From IMG/VR virus record IMGVR_UViG_3300031840_000343, positions 1 to 21,593 of that record: a stretch of DNA of 21,593 bases; one strand, written 5' to 3'. The notes under the pieces were generated by a model. It had not been told where the DNA came from. It searched no databases and worked only from the letters and a program-made list of their open reading frames with translations. The stretch comes from a virus. Below are positions 6,002-14,860 of the stretch, piece by piece (within the stretch, counting starts at the first letter, position 1; every line of letters begins with the position of its first letter). The translations under genes and the position numbers were made by a program.

Positions 6002-8772
6002 TGAAGCTAGTAACACAATTATACATAGATACATCTGGAGACCCTACTGGAACACCTACTTATGAAAGAGTTGAGTTATTTGACTTTGAAAGTATAGAGT
6101 TAACATCTACTATACAAGAGGTAAGAGATATAGGAAGCGTTTTTACGGACTTTTCTCAGTCTTTTAATGTACCAGCATCACAAAACAATAATAAGGTCTT
6201 AAAACACTATTATCAGACTAATTTAAGCGAGTCTTTTGATGCTAGGATAAAGCAGAGGGGATTAATAACTATAAATGGTATCACTTTTAAAGAAGGTTAT
6301 ATTAGATTGTCAGAAGCTACATTAAAGAATGGTAAGCCATCTACATACAGTTTAACTTTCTTTGGTTCATTAGTAACTTTAAAACAAGCTCTAGGAGATG
6401 ATGAGTTGCAAGACCTTATTGGTTTAGATGATTATAATCACGAGTATGATATAGATACTGTTTATGATGGTTTTATAGATGGCTTAGGGTTGGAAGGACA
6501 GAATATGGTTAAATCCTCTAACAGAGACATTATTTATCCATCTATATCGGCTAGTAATAGATGGTATTATAGCACTGATATAGCTGACTTAGGTGAACAA
6601 GATTTTCAAGGAGATAGAAAGTCTGTTAATATTTGGACTAACGGAACTACTACTTTAGAATACGGAATAAATTATGAGCAACTAAAACCAGCTATAAAAG
6701 TAAAGAATATTATATCAGCTATAGAGAAATATTACGAAGATAAAGGTATTGTCTTTAGTGATGACTTTTTTAATAACGTAGAGTTTAATCAACTTTATTT
6801 ATTACTACATAATTTTAAAGGAACTATATTAAATTCTAGTGAAGCAGAGAAGTCTTTAGATTATGTCGTGGGTACTTCAGAGTCTGATTCTGTTTTTGAA
6901 ACAGCTTCTGGTTATACTGAATTAAGACCTATTGAGGTTAGTTATGGAAATACTCCTTGGGATGGTCTAAATCAAGTTTCTTATGGTTTACAATTAAATG
7001 TAGAAGTAGTATCTCCATCTTCTGGAGCTGAATACACTATAGAACTTTTAGAAGGGGAGACCTTGATAGATAGTAAAGATATAACTGGAGATGGATTTAT
7101 GTACACATTATTAGAATATCCAAATGATGGTGGTCTGGAAGAATTAGAGAGTAAGACTTATGATAATTTAAGATATAGAGTTAAGTCTAGAGGTAATTTA
7201 GTTTCGTTTAATATAACTAGTCTGAGGATAGTTAGAGATTCTGAGTATGGTGTAGGTACAGCAAATCCAGTTTACGAAAGTGTAATTAGTGAATATGACT
7301 TTACTGGAGGTCAGCAAGATATGATTTCTCAAATAAGTATTACAAGGTTTATGCCTAAAATTAAAACATACGATTTCCTTAAAGGACTTTTTAATATGTT
7401 TAATTTAACAGCTTATGTTGATAATGGAGTTATAGTAGTTAAGACTTTAGATAAATTCTATAATGATTCTGGAGACCCTATTGATATATCAGACCAGATA
7501 GATACAAAAGATATAGGTATTAAAAGAATGGACTTGTATAGTGATATTAAGTTTGAATTTAGTACACCTAAAACATTTGGTATTATAAATCAAAACGAAG
7601 TAAATCAAGATGATTTTGGAGATTTAGAATATGAAGGACCTAGAGATAGTTTAATCTTTGATGGAACTAAATATAATATAAAATTACCATTTGAGAAGTT
7701 GTTTTTTGATAGACTTAGCGATGAGAATACTGGAAACTTAACTGCATTTGGAAATGGTTGGTTAGTAGATAAAGACCAAAACGAAACTATTACAGCACCA
7801 GTATTATTTTTTAATAAAAATACATCTGTAGATTTGGAAGAAAAAATTGGTTTTAAGAATAAATCATTTGCAATAACATCATACAACAGACCTAGTAATT
7901 CTTCTAATAATGAGTTATCTACAATACATTTTGGAGAAGAGCAAGATGAATATACTGGAAATCGTATAACAAATAGTTTGTTTCAATTACACTACAGTAA
8001 GTACATAGCTAATATCTTCAATCAAAACTCTAGGATATACACTATAAAAGCTTTTCTGAATTTAAATACAATATTCTCATACGAGATGAATGACAATTTT
8101 GTTATAAATAATAAAGAGTTTTTTATCAATAGCATTAGAACAGACTTATCTACTGGTGCTACAGACTTAGAGTTAATACCAGCTTACGAAACAGAAGAAG
8201 TTTTACCACCAGACACAGAAGCTCCTACAGTACCTACTAATTTAACATTTGTTAGTGCTACAGACAGTAAGATACAGTTTAGTTGGACTGAGAGTACAGA
8301 TAATATAGCTGTTACTGGATATGAAGTATGGGTAGATGGTTCTTTTGAGATTAGTATAGGTATTGGTTCTTTATACACATTAGGTGGTTTAGACCCTACT
8401 ACTGATTATGATATTCAGTTATTAGCTTTTGATGCACAGAATAATAAATCTGCATTGTGTACTGCTGTAGAAATGACTACTACTGCTGTTCCAGATAATA
8501 TTCCACCAACAACTCCTACTAACCTAAGACAAGGTATAGTTACATCAAGTAGTATAGGTCTTGCTTGGGATGCTTCTACAGATAATGTAGGTGTTTCTCT
8601 TTATAAAGTTTATGTAGATGGAGTGTTTAATCAAGACGTTAATCATCCAAGCACAAATGCTAATGTTACTGGATTATCTAGTCAAACATCTTATAGTTTT
8701 TACGTAAAGGCTGTAGATGCTAATTTAAACGAATCGCCAATATCAAACATTGTTAATATAAGTACATTATGA
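6001..8772 (+). CDS. Tail-tip protein with two fibronectin type III domains
   Basis: A 923-residue protein. Residues 1-135 hold a conserved strand-rich head (VFTDFSQSFNVPASQNN), followed by a long baseplate-hub-like body. Residues about 737-828 and 830-923 are tandem fibronectin type III domains: each opens with a proline-rich linker of the APTVPTNL / PPTTPTNL type, has an STDN-x-x-V motif, a VDG turn and a Y-x-x-x-x-A-x-D end strand. Fn3 domains on phage tails are thought to bind carbohydrate or extend the tip. Its TGA overlaps the next ATG (ATGA). A tail hub or fibre role is inferred from size, Fn3 content and place before the tape measure. Confidence 0.65.
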   Translation: MKLVTQLYIDTSGDPTGTPTYERVELFDFESIELTSTIQEVRDIGSVFTDFSQSFNVPASQNNNKVLKHYYQTNLSESFDARIKQRGLITINGITFKEGYIRLSEATLKNGKPSTYSLTFFGSLVTLKQALGDDELQDLIGLDDYNHEYDIDTVYDGFIDGLGLEGQNMVKSSNRDIIYPSISASNRWYYSTDIADLGEQDFQGDRKSVNIWTNGTTTLEYGINYEQLKPAIKVKNIISAIEKYYEDKGIVFSDDFFNNVEFNQLYLLLHNFKGTILNSSEAEKSLDYVVGTSESDSVFETASGYTELRPIEVSYGNTPWDGLNQVSYGLQLNVEVVSPSSGAEYTIELLEGETLIDSKDITGDGFMYTLLEYPNDGGLEELESKTYDNLRYRVKSRGNLVSFNITSLRIVRDSEYGVGTANPVYESVISEYDFTGGQQDMISQISITRFMPKIKTYDFLKGLFNMFNLTAYVDNGVIVVKTLDKFYNDSGDPIDISDQIDTKDIGIKRMDLYSDIKFEFSTPKTFGIINQNEVNQDDFGDLEYEGPRDSLIFDGTKYNIKLPFEKLFFDRLSDENTGNLTAFGNGWLVDKDQNETITAPVLFFNKNTSVDLEEKIGFKNKSFAITSYNRPSNSSNNELSTIHFGEEQDEYTGNRITNSLFQLHYSKYIANIFNQNSRIYTIKAFLNLNTIFSYEMNDNFVINNKEFFINSIRTDLSTGATDLELIPAYETEEVLPPDTEAPTVPTNLTFVSATDSKIQFSWTESTDNIAVTGYEVWVDGSFEISIGIGSLYTLGGLDPTTDYDIQLLAFDAQNNKSALCTAVEMTTTAVPDNIPPTTPTNLRQGIVTSSSIGLAWDASTDNVGVSLYKVYVDGVFNQDVNHPSTNANVTGLSSQTSYSFYVKAVDANLNESPISNIVNISTL

Positions 8773-8921
8773 TAAGAGAAACATTAGAATTACTAAAAAG
8801 TAGAGACTGGTTAATAGACGATAAAGAAATTAACATAGCTAAAGGCATGTATGAAATGCCTTCTACATTCACAGAATTAAAAATAAACAGGAAAAGAAAA
8901 AAACTAACAAATGGCAGATAG
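8769..8921 (+). CDS. Small conserved-position protein (50 aa)
   Basis: A 50-residue, charged ORF (MIRETLELLKSRDWLIDD at the start, RKRKK near the end). Its ATG overlaps the stop of the Fn3 protein (ATGA) and its stop lies inside the start of the tape measure gene, overlapping it by 11 bases in another frame. The double overlap supports translation. No family recognised; its place between hub and tape measure suggests a small tail assembly factor. Confidence 0.55.
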   Translation: MIRETLELLKSRDWLIDDKEINIAKGMYEMPSTFTELKINRKRKKLTNGR

Positions 8922-10989
8922 TAAAGAACAAATATTATTAGAATTAAAGATAAAGACTGATTTAGCTAGTGCTGCTTTAGAAAAAACTAATGTAGCTATA
9001 AAGAAAACTATACAATCTTTTAAGAAATTAAAAGAAGGAAGTTTAGATTATCAACAAGCTCAAGCAAAGTTAGCTAGTCTTCAAGCGAATTATGCTAAAC
9101 AATCATTAAATTACGCTAAGGCATTACAGAATCAGATAGGTGCTGGGAAGACTGGTTTAAATGGTGTTACTGGTGCTACAGGAGGTGCAACTGCTGCAAC
9201 ACTTGAATTAGGTAGGGTTATATCTGATATGCCTTATGGTATTCGTGGTGTTGCGAATAACTTATCTCAATTTGCTTCTCAGTTTAGCTTTATGTCAAAT
9301 AAAGTAGATGAAACTACTGGTAAGGTTGTTGGATTTAATGGTGCTATAAAAGGTTTAGGTAAAGCTATAAAAGCTAACGCAATTTTGCTAGCTATTCAAG
9401 CAATTATATCTGCTTTTGATTATTTTTCTGGAGGTGCTAAGAAAGCAGAAAAATCTACAGAGGATTTAACTAAATCTCTTAGAGAACAAGTTGAAGTATT
9501 AAATAGTTATAAAACAGCACTAGATGAATCTAATCTGTCTTTAGATGAAAGAGAAGGTTTAATAAAAGCTGTAACAATAAAAAGCAAAGAGTTTGCGAAA
9601 ATAATAGAGGAATCTAAAGGTGGTCTAACATCAGAAACAGAAGCTTTAAATAAGTTTGTAGCTAAAAAAGATAAGGAATTAGAGGTAAAAACTAAAATAG
9701 CTAATTTAGACAAAGCAAATGCTGTAATAAGAGAAGAAGAAATAAAGGGATTAAATAAAGTAAATGAGGAAATATCTCTATACGAAAAGATTGTATCGAA
9801 TACAGGTCTTGGTAATGAAGCAATGTTACTTAGGTTAGAACAATTAAGAAAAGTAAAGACAGCGTATGAAGACCAAAAAATAATACTATCACAGTTAAAT
9901 AAGTTAATAGAAGATAATCCAGAAAACAGCAATAAATTTAAAGAAGGTACTGTTGCTTGGTATAAGAAACAAATATCGGATAAAGAAAAGATAAGAGATA
10001 AGACAGCAGATAATACAAAAGAATACAAGAATCAAACAAAAGAAGTTACAAGACTTAGGAATGAATTAAAAAAACTTATAGGGGATGCAGAGGATAGAGA
10101 GAAAGCTAAAGGACTTGATAAGTTAAAACCTGTAGGTATAGGAGAAACTAAAAAGAAGATGCAAGAAATATTTAGTATTGTATCTGAAGGCTTAGGTGTA
10201 GACTTAAAAGACTCTCCTTTATCCATTGCTCCAGAATTAAATTTTGATTTATCAGAAGGCACTAAAAAAGGTATTGATGATTACAATAAAATAGTTCGTA
10301 AAACCATAACTGAAAAGTTTAATGCTGAAGATATAGCTGACAGTTTAGACGCTTTTAAAGAAGCTTTGTCAACTATAAGTGATTTTGCAGACGCTCAATT
10401 TGAGAGAGAATTAACTACAGAACAAAATAAAACAACAGCATTAAATCAAGAATTAAATAACAGACTTCTTAATGAGAATCTAGCTAAAGATGAAAGAATA
10501 AAAATACAGAATGAAATAGCACAAAATGATGAGAAGTTAAGAGTAAAGCAAAACGCTATAAAAAAGAAGCAATTTAACACACAGAAAGCATTTAATTTAT
10601 CTATGGCTTTAGTAGATACAGCTAGTTCAGCTTTAAAGGCTTATGGTTCTCAATTAATTATAGGAGACCCTACATCTATAATTAGAGCTAAAGTAGCTGC
10701 TGGTATAGCTACTGCTGTAGGTTTAGCTCAAGTAGCTACAATAGCCTCTCAAAAGTTTCAAGCAGACTCTGCGTCAACACCTATTAGAACATCTAGTGGT
10801 GGTGGAGCTGGTGGTGGTGTAGGAGATAGAAGTTTTGACTTCAATCTAGTAGGTGCTACACAAGGTAATCAAGTGTTAGATGCTATACAAGGTCAGTTTA
10901 ATAAACCAGTACAAGCTTATGTAGTATCAAGAGACATGACAAACCAACAACAATTAGATGCAAACATTAAAAACCAAGCATCATTTTAA
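8911..10989 (+). CDS. Tail tape measure protein
   Basis: A 692-residue protein that sets tail length and fills the tail tube before DNA ejection. It has long alanine- and lysine-rich helices throughout (coiled-coil-like at about 230-390 and 480-565), a hydrophobic segment at about 153-172 (ANAILLAIQAIISAFDYF) and a second at about 593-617. The end contains a Gly-rich linker (GGGAGGGVGDRS) and a closing motif near VQAYVVSRDMTNQQQ that I recognise from Bacteroidetes tape measures. Using a common rule of about 1.5 angstrom per residue, the tail would be near 100 nm. It is the last gene of the tail operon. Confidence 0.85.
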   Translation: MADSKEQILLELKIKTDLASAALEKTNVAIKKTIQSFKKLKEGSLDYQQAQAKLASLQANYAKQSLNYAKALQNQIGAGKTGLNGVTGATGGATAATLELGRVISDMPYGIRGVANNLSQFASQFSFMSNKVDETTGKVVGFNGAIKGLGKAIKANAILLAIQAIISAFDYFSGGAKKAEKSTEDLTKSLREQVEVLNSYKTALDESNLSLDEREGLIKAVTIKSKEFAKIIEESKGGLTSETEALNKFVAKKDKELEVKTKIANLDKANAVIREEEIKGLNKVNEEISLYEKIVSNTGLGNEAMLLRLEQLRKVKTAYEDQKIILSQLNKLIEDNPENSNKFKEGTVAWYKKQISDKEKIRDKTADNTKEYKNQTKEVTRLRNELKKLIGDAEDREKAKGLDKLKPVGIGETKKKMQEIFSIVSEGLGVDLKDSPLSIAPELNFDLSEGTKKGIDDYNKIVRKTITEKFNAEDIADSLDAFKEALSTISDFADAQFERELTTEQNKTTALNQELNNRLLNENLAKDERIKIQNEIAQNDEKLRVKQNAIKKKQFNTQKAFNLSMALVDTASSALKAYGSQLIIGDPTSIIRAKVAAGIATAVGLAQVATIASQKFQADSASTPIRTSSGGGAGGGVGDRSFDFNLVGATQGNQVLDAIQGQFNKPVQAYVVSRDMTNQQQLDANIKNQASF

Positions 10990-10990
10990 A

Positions 10991-11015
10991 ACAAAATAGG
11001 AATAATTAGTTATCA
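10991..11015 (+). promoter_or_regulatory. ACA-N14-AGTTATC element before the head operon
   Basis: ACA (10991-10993) lies 14 bases before AGTTATCA (11008-11015), 18 bases before the protease ATG. The upstream half, AAAACAAAATA (10988-10998), recurs exactly with the same offset at 14858-14868. It sits in the only 40-base gap after the tail genes, so a promoter is likely. Confidence 0.55.
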
Positions 11016-11033
11016 AATTATAACACAATAGGT

Positions 11034-11924
11034 ATGAAAGATTTAGATGTAATAGAATTATTTATAGATGAAACTAAGGAAGATGATGGTATAGAAGCTA
11101 TCTCTTTAGTAGAGTTTCCAGCAATAGAGGAGAACTTTGTTGCATTAAGTAAACATAAAGTAGAGTTTAAAACAGTAGATAGTGAAAAGAGAATTATCGT
11201 TGGTTTAGCTTTAGTTCCAGATAAGCTTATTTATAGACGTAGAGGAGATTATGAGTATAATATAGTATTCTCTAAGGAAACTGTAAGAAAAGCGTCTGAG
11301 CTATACTTAAAACGTCTTAAACTAAACAATGCTACATTAGAACATGATGACCAAATGACAAGTGGTGTATCTGTAATAGAGTCTTGGATAGTAGAAAATC
11401 CAGAACAAGATAAAACAGCTTTATACAACTTAAATGCAGTAGAGGGTGCTTGGGCAGTAACTATGAAAATAGATAATGATAAAGTATGGGAAGAAGTTAA
11501 AGAAGGAAAGTACTTAGGATTATCTATAGAAGGTATGTTTAGTGATAGCGTAGAAGATGTAGAGGAGATAGAGGCATCTAACGTACTAGAAGAGATAAAG
11601 AGACTATTATCTGAGGAGGAATTAGCTTCTTATAGTGATTATCCACAATCAGCAACAAACAATGCTAAGAGAGCTTTAGAATGGAAGAAAAAGAATGGTA
11701 CTTCTTGTGGGACGTCAGTAGGATGGGCAAGAGCGAATCAATTAGCGAACAGAGAACCACTAAGTCGTTCTACGATAGCAAGAATGGCATCGTTCAAGAG
11801 ACATCAACAAAACAAAGACGTACCTTATTCAGAAGGTTGTGGAGGCATTATGTGGGATGCTTGGGGTGGAAGTGCAGGTGTAAACTGGGCGATAAGCAAG
11901 TTAAAGCAAATAGATAAAGAATAG
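11034..11924 (+). CDS. Prohead protease, XkdF-like, with C-terminal domain
   Basis: A 296-residue protein. Residues about 20-170 resemble XkdF-type phage serine proteases that process the scaffold and capsid: AISLVEFPAI near the start, ATLEHDD with candidate catalytic His104, and LGLSIEGMF with candidate Ser164. Residues 202-293 form a separate domain (SATNNAKRALEWKKKNGTSC, later MASFKRHQQN and GGIMWDAWGG) that I have seen appended to phage head proteins; its role is not known. The position just upstream of scaffold and capsid genes fits. The start follows the 10991 element and a leader much like that of the scaffold gene. Confidence 0.75.
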   Translation: MKDLDVIELFIDETKEDDGIEAISLVEFPAIEENFVALSKHKVEFKTVDSEKRIIVGLALVPDKLIYRRRGDYEYNIVFSKETVRKASELYLKRLKLNNATLEHDDQMTSGVSVIESWIVENPEQDKTALYNLNAVEGAWAVTMKIDNDKVWEEVKEGKYLGLSIEGMFSDSVEDVEEIEASNVLEEIKRLLSEEELASYSDYPQSATNNAKRALEWKKKNGTSCGTSVGWARANQLANREPLSRSTIARMASFKRHQQNKDVPYSEGCGGIMWDAWGGSAGVNWAISKLKQIDKE

Positions 11925-11925
11925 T

Positions 11926-12555
11926 ATGTCTACAATAAAAAACACATCTTATAGAGTTAAGGCTGATGTAAACTCAGATGAAGAAAGATTATCATACAAT
12001 ATAGAGGAAGGTGCTTTTGTTACTACCTCATCTGGTATATGGTCTGTTCATAATGGAGAGTGGGTAAAGATACACCCTAAAGGTGGAACTGGTAGTGGTC
12101 TTGGATGGGCAAGATACGATGATACTTTTTGGACTTCTAGTAATAAACTACCATTACTACAAGATACAACTACTGTTATAAATAACAATGGAGGTAATAT
12201 CGTACTAAGTGATAATTCTATAAACTATTACGATAAAAACTCTTATAAAATTTTAGCAGATGCTGAGAACGAACTTTATATGGCTACTGTTGTATTTAAG
12301 TATTCTTCCCCTAATGCTAATCAAACATTTATAAGACTACAGTTGCAAGGTGGTAACGGAACTCCTTATGAAAGATTAGGTTCTGATATATCTCTACCTA
12401 AAGGCAATGATGTTACTCACGAATACCATCAAGTATTTCAATATTATGTAGATTCTGATTTTGTATCTAATGGTTCTCAGTGGGTTGCAACATCTCATGG
12501 AGGAGGTTCTCAGATATGGGATATAATATTCTTTATAAGTAAAATACAAAACTAA
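11926..12555 (+). CDS. Putative head decoration or fibre protein
   Basis: A 209-residue beta-rich protein. Residues 1-50 (SYRVKADVNSDEERLSYN, GIWSVHNGEWVKIHP) resemble a phage virion-attachment region, and the remainder looks like a jelly-roll sandwich with many Gly, Ser and aromatic residues. It starts one base after the protease stop, so it is translated with it. Its place between protease and scaffold suggests a capsid decoration or head fibre, but this is inference from context. Confidence 0.45.
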   Translation: MSTIKNTSYRVKADVNSDEERLSYNIEEGAFVTTSSGIWSVHNGEWVKIHPKGGTGSGLGWARYDDTFWTSSNKLPLLQDTTTVINNNGGNIVLSDNSINYYDKNSYKILADAENELYMATVVFKYSSPNANQTFIRLQLQGGNGTPYERLGSDISLPKGNDVTHEYHQVFQYYVDSDFVSNGSQWVATSHGGGSQIWDIIFFISKIQN

Positions 12556-12556
12556 T

Positions 12557-12697
12557 ATGAAAGCAGTATACTGTAAATGTAGAAACACATATTCTATAAA
12601 GTGTTCTAAAGATAAGAAGAATAAGAATTGTAAAGCACCTTACTATTGGGAACAAGGTATAGGTAGTATTTATAAAGAAGATACTGAAGATAATTAA
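12557..12697 (+). CDS. Small Cys-containing basic protein (46 aa)
   Basis: A 46-residue ORF that starts one base after the previous stop. It has four cysteines (C6, C8, C16, C25: CKCRNTYSIKC and NKNCKAPYYW) among many lysines, which could bind one zinc. It then turns acidic (KEDTEDN). No family recognised. The tight spacing in the head operon supports it as a real gene; the function is unknown. Confidence 0.5.
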   Translation: MKAVYCKCRNTYSIKCSKDKKNKNCKAPYYWEQGIGSIYKEDTEDN

Positions 12698-12709
12698 TTG
12701 AAAAATACG

Positions 12710-12734
12710 ACAGTAAAATAGTAAATAGTTATAT
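12710..12734 (+). promoter_or_regulatory. ACA-N14-AGTTAT element before scaffold and capsid
   Basis: ACA (12710-12712), 14 bases, then AGTTATAT (12727-12734), with the scaffold ATG 18 bases later, the same distance as before the protease gene. It fills a 55-base gap and could drive high expression of scaffold and capsid. Confidence 0.5.
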
Positions 12735-12752
12735 TAATATAAACCAATAAGT

Positions 12753-13220
12753 ATGAAAGCAACAGAAATCCTTGATAACGTTAAAGAGCTTTTAAACCTA
12801 TCTAAAGAAGAGGTTAAAGTTGAAGACGTTGTAATTGAAGATTCAGTAGAATTATCTACAGAAGAGGTTAAGGAGGAAGTAGAAGAGACTGTACTTGCTG
12901 AAGAAGAGGTTGTAGAAGCACCTAAAGAAGAAATCGTTGAAGACGAAGTTTCTATGGAGTATGCTACATCTGAAGATTTATCAGCATTAAAAGCAGAGAT
13001 ACTTTCTATGATTAACGCATTAATCGAAGATAAACCAATGGGAGAAGTAAAAGAAGTTCCAGAGGAGTTATCAAAACAAGAAGAAGTTGAATTATCTGAG
13101 GAGGTAGAAGAAGTAGTACATTCTCCAGAGAATTCAATCGAAGTAAAGAAAAATTTATTATCAAAACCAAACAAATCTATGTCAACTCAAGAAAGAGTGA
13201 ATAGAATGTTATTTAACTAA
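12753..13220 (+). CDS. Capsid scaffolding protein (putative)
   Basis: A 155-residue, extremely acidic protein with dense Glu-Glu-Val repeats (for example EEVEETVLAEEEVVEA), a central helix (SEDLSALKAEILSMINALIE) and a basic, capsid-contact-like C-terminus (NPK-type, ending TQERVNRMLFN). Size, charge, predicted helicity and position directly before the major capsid gene all fit a scaffold, which guides shell assembly and is then cleaved or lost. No direct sequence family is claimed. Confidence 0.65.
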   Translation: MKATEILDNVKELLNLSKEEVKVEDVVIEDSVELSTEEVKEEVEETVLAEEEVVEAPKEEIVEDEVSMEYATSEDLSALKAEILSMINALIEDKPMGEVKEVPEELSKQEEVELSEEVEEVVHSPENSIEVKKNLLSKPNKSMSTQERVNRMLFN

Positions 13221-13231
13221 AATTAAGAAAA

Positions 13232-14182
13232 ATGGCTACTACTACAAGCATTACTACAACTTACGCAGGACAGGCAGCAGGAGAATACATCTCAGCAGCT
13301 TTATTAGCTGGAAACACTATCGCAAATGGTGGATTAACAGTAAGACCTAACGTAAAATTCAAAGAAGTTGTTAAAAGATTGGAATTAGATGGTATCGTAA
13401 AAGATGGTACTTGTGATTTCGCTGACACTTCAACATTAACATTAACTGAGAGAATCTTAGAGCCTAAAGAGCTACAAGTAAACTTAGAGTTATGTAAAAA
13501 AGATTTCCGTTCTGATTGGGAAGCAATCCAAATGGGATATTCTGCATTTGATAACTTACCTCCATCATTCCAAGCTTATTTAATTTCTTATGTAGCTGGA
13601 AAAGTTGCACAAAAGAATGAGCAAAACATTTGGGGTGGAGATGATGCAAACGAAGGAGAATTTGATGGATTCGCTTCTTTATTAGCTGTTGATGCTGATT
13701 TACCAGCAGGACAAGAAATTGCTGGAACTACTATTACTGCTGCTAACGTAATTGATGAATTAGGAAAAGTTGCTGATGCAATTCCTTCTGCATTATACGG
13801 AAGAGAAGACTTATACATCTATGTATCTCAAAATGTATTTAGAGCATACAAAAGAAGTTTAGGTGGATTCCAATCTGGAGGACAAGGAGCAAATGGTGTT
13901 AACGGACAAGGTAACAACCAAGACATTAATATCTTATACTTTGATGGTGTAAAAATATTTATGGCTAATGGTTTAGCTGATAACACAATGGTTGCTACTA
14001 CTAAAGATAATTTACACTTCGGTACGGGACTTTTATCAGACCACCAAGAAGTAAAAATCTTAGATATGGCTGACCTAGATGGTTCGCAAAATGTAAGAGT
14101 TATTATGAGATTTACTGCTGGTGTTCAGTATGGTGTAATCGAAGATATTGTAACTTACGGAATTACAAATTCAGCTAACTAA
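13232..14182 (+). CDS. Major capsid protein, HK97-fold type
   Basis: A 316-residue protein that starts 11 bases after the scaffold gene. It fits an HK97-fold shell protein of Bacteroidetes phages: an N-arm (TTTYAGQAAGEYISAALLAG), a strand-rich P-domain, DLYIYVSQNVFRAYKRSL, a Gly/Asn-rich loop (QSGGQGANGVNGQGNN), DGVKIFMANGL, and a final strand VIMRFTAGVQYGVIEDIV. Codons ending in C (ATC, TTC, AAC) look more frequent than in neighbours, as for highly expressed genes. A strong terminator follows. Confidence 0.85.
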   Translation: MATTTSITTTYAGQAAGEYISAALLAGNTIANGGLTVRPNVKFKEVVKRLELDGIVKDGTCDFADTSTLTLTERILEPKELQVNLELCKKDFRSDWEAIQMGYSAFDNLPPSFQAYLISYVAGKVAQKNEQNIWGGDDANEGEFDGFASLLAVDADLPAGQEIAGTTITAANVIDELGKVADAIPSALYGREDLYIYVSQNVFRAYKRSLGGFQSGGQGANGVNGQGNNQDINILYFDGVKIFMANGLADNTMVATTKDNLHFGTGLLSDHQEVKILDMADLDGSQNVRVIMRFTAGVQYGVIEDIVTYGITNSAN

Positions 14183-14204
14183 GAATTAGCACTTAAATTA
14201 ATAT

Positions 14205-14238
14205 AAAAAGGGTGGGTGGTTTCCATCTGCCCTTTTTT
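14205..14238 (+). terminator. Intrinsic terminator after the capsid gene
   Basis: A stem of about 15-18 pairs, including several G-T wobbles: AAAAAGGG (14205-14212) and on to 14219, a TTT loop (14220-14222), then CCATCTGCCC (14223-14232) and a run of six T (14233-14238). Strong rho-independent terminator; partial read-through would feed the tail tube gene, which has no element of its own. Confidence 0.9.
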
Positions 14239-14262
14239 AATAACTAATAAAAATATAATAAT

Positions 14263-14796
14263 ATGGCTTGTGATTTTATTACAACAGGTAGAGAAGAACC
14301 TTGTAAAGATTCAGTAGGTGGTTTAAAAGCTGTTTACTTTGTAGACTTTGGGGATTTTGATGTAGCTAATGTTGTTTACGATGCTGATGGCACTACAATT
14401 ACAGATATAGGTTCTGCAGATGTACCAGCATACAAATACGAAATAAGAGGTGCTTCTACTTATACGGAGAACATTCAATCTAGTAGAGAGAATGGAACAA
14501 CTGCTTTTGAGCAAGTGTTAGAGTTGACACTTAAAAAATTAACTAAAGAAGACCATAAAGCAATTAAACTATTGTCTTTTGGTAGACCACATATTTTAAT
14601 AGAAGATAATAACGGAAACGTATTCTTATCTGGATTAGAATTTGGTTGTGATGTTACTGGTGGTACAGTTGTTACTGGTGGTGCAATGGCTGATATGAGT
14701 GGATACACTTTAAGTTTTACTGGAATGGAGAAAGCTCCAGCTAACTTTATAAGTGATGGAGATATTGGTGGTGCTGGATTTTTAGTTACTCCATAG
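14263..14796 (+). CDS. Major tail tube protein (putative)
   Basis: A 177-residue beta-rich protein. It begins MACDFITTGREEPCKDSVGG, has LEFGCDVTGGTVVTGGAMADMSGY and ends FTGMEKAPANFISD. Size, the GGTVxTGG strand and the place between the capsid and a structural gene fit a siphovirus tail tube subunit. Terminators on both sides suggest tightly set expression, as expected for an abundant virion protein. No other function is suggested by the sequence. Confidence 0.65.
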   Translation: MACDFITTGREEPCKDSVGGLKAVYFVDFGDFDVANVVYDADGTTITDIGSADVPAYKYEIRGASTYTENIQSSRENGTTAFEQVLELTLKKLTKEDHKAIKLLSFGRPHILIEDNNGNVFLSGLEFGCDVTGGTVVTGGAMADMSGYTLSFTGMEKAPANFISDGDIGGAGFLVTP

Positions 14797-14823
14797 TTTT
14801 TAATTGATATTCATAATTAATTG

Positions 14824-14849
14824 ACCCTGCCTTTTTGGTGGGGTTTTTT
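14824..14849 (+). terminator. Intrinsic terminator after the tail tube gene
   Basis: ACCCTGCC (14824-14831), TTTTT loop, GGTGGGGT (14837-14844), then T to 14849. Two of eight pairs are G-T wobbles. It lies 28 bases after the tail tube stop. It overlaps the TTG that could start the next ORF, which is one reason to place the next start at 14890. Confidence 0.85.
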
Positions 14850-14860
14850 ATTAAATAAAA

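Noticed and set aside
9507-10028. 173-codon open frame on the minus strand inside the tape measure gene
   Set aside because: It is explained by codon bias of the tape measure gene; hydrophobic Ser/Leu/Phe-rich sequence typical of antisense shadows.
11681-11917. 78-codon plus-strand frame inside the protease C-terminal domain
   Set aside because: It overlaps a well-supported domain in another frame, has no slip site or leader, and its Arg/Trp-rich sequence is a shadow.
12734-13174. Long Ser-rich open frame on the minus strand across the scaffold gene
   Set aside because: It is the mirror of the Glu-rich codons of the scaffold gene (GAA reads as TTC), has no operon context and low-complexity sequence.
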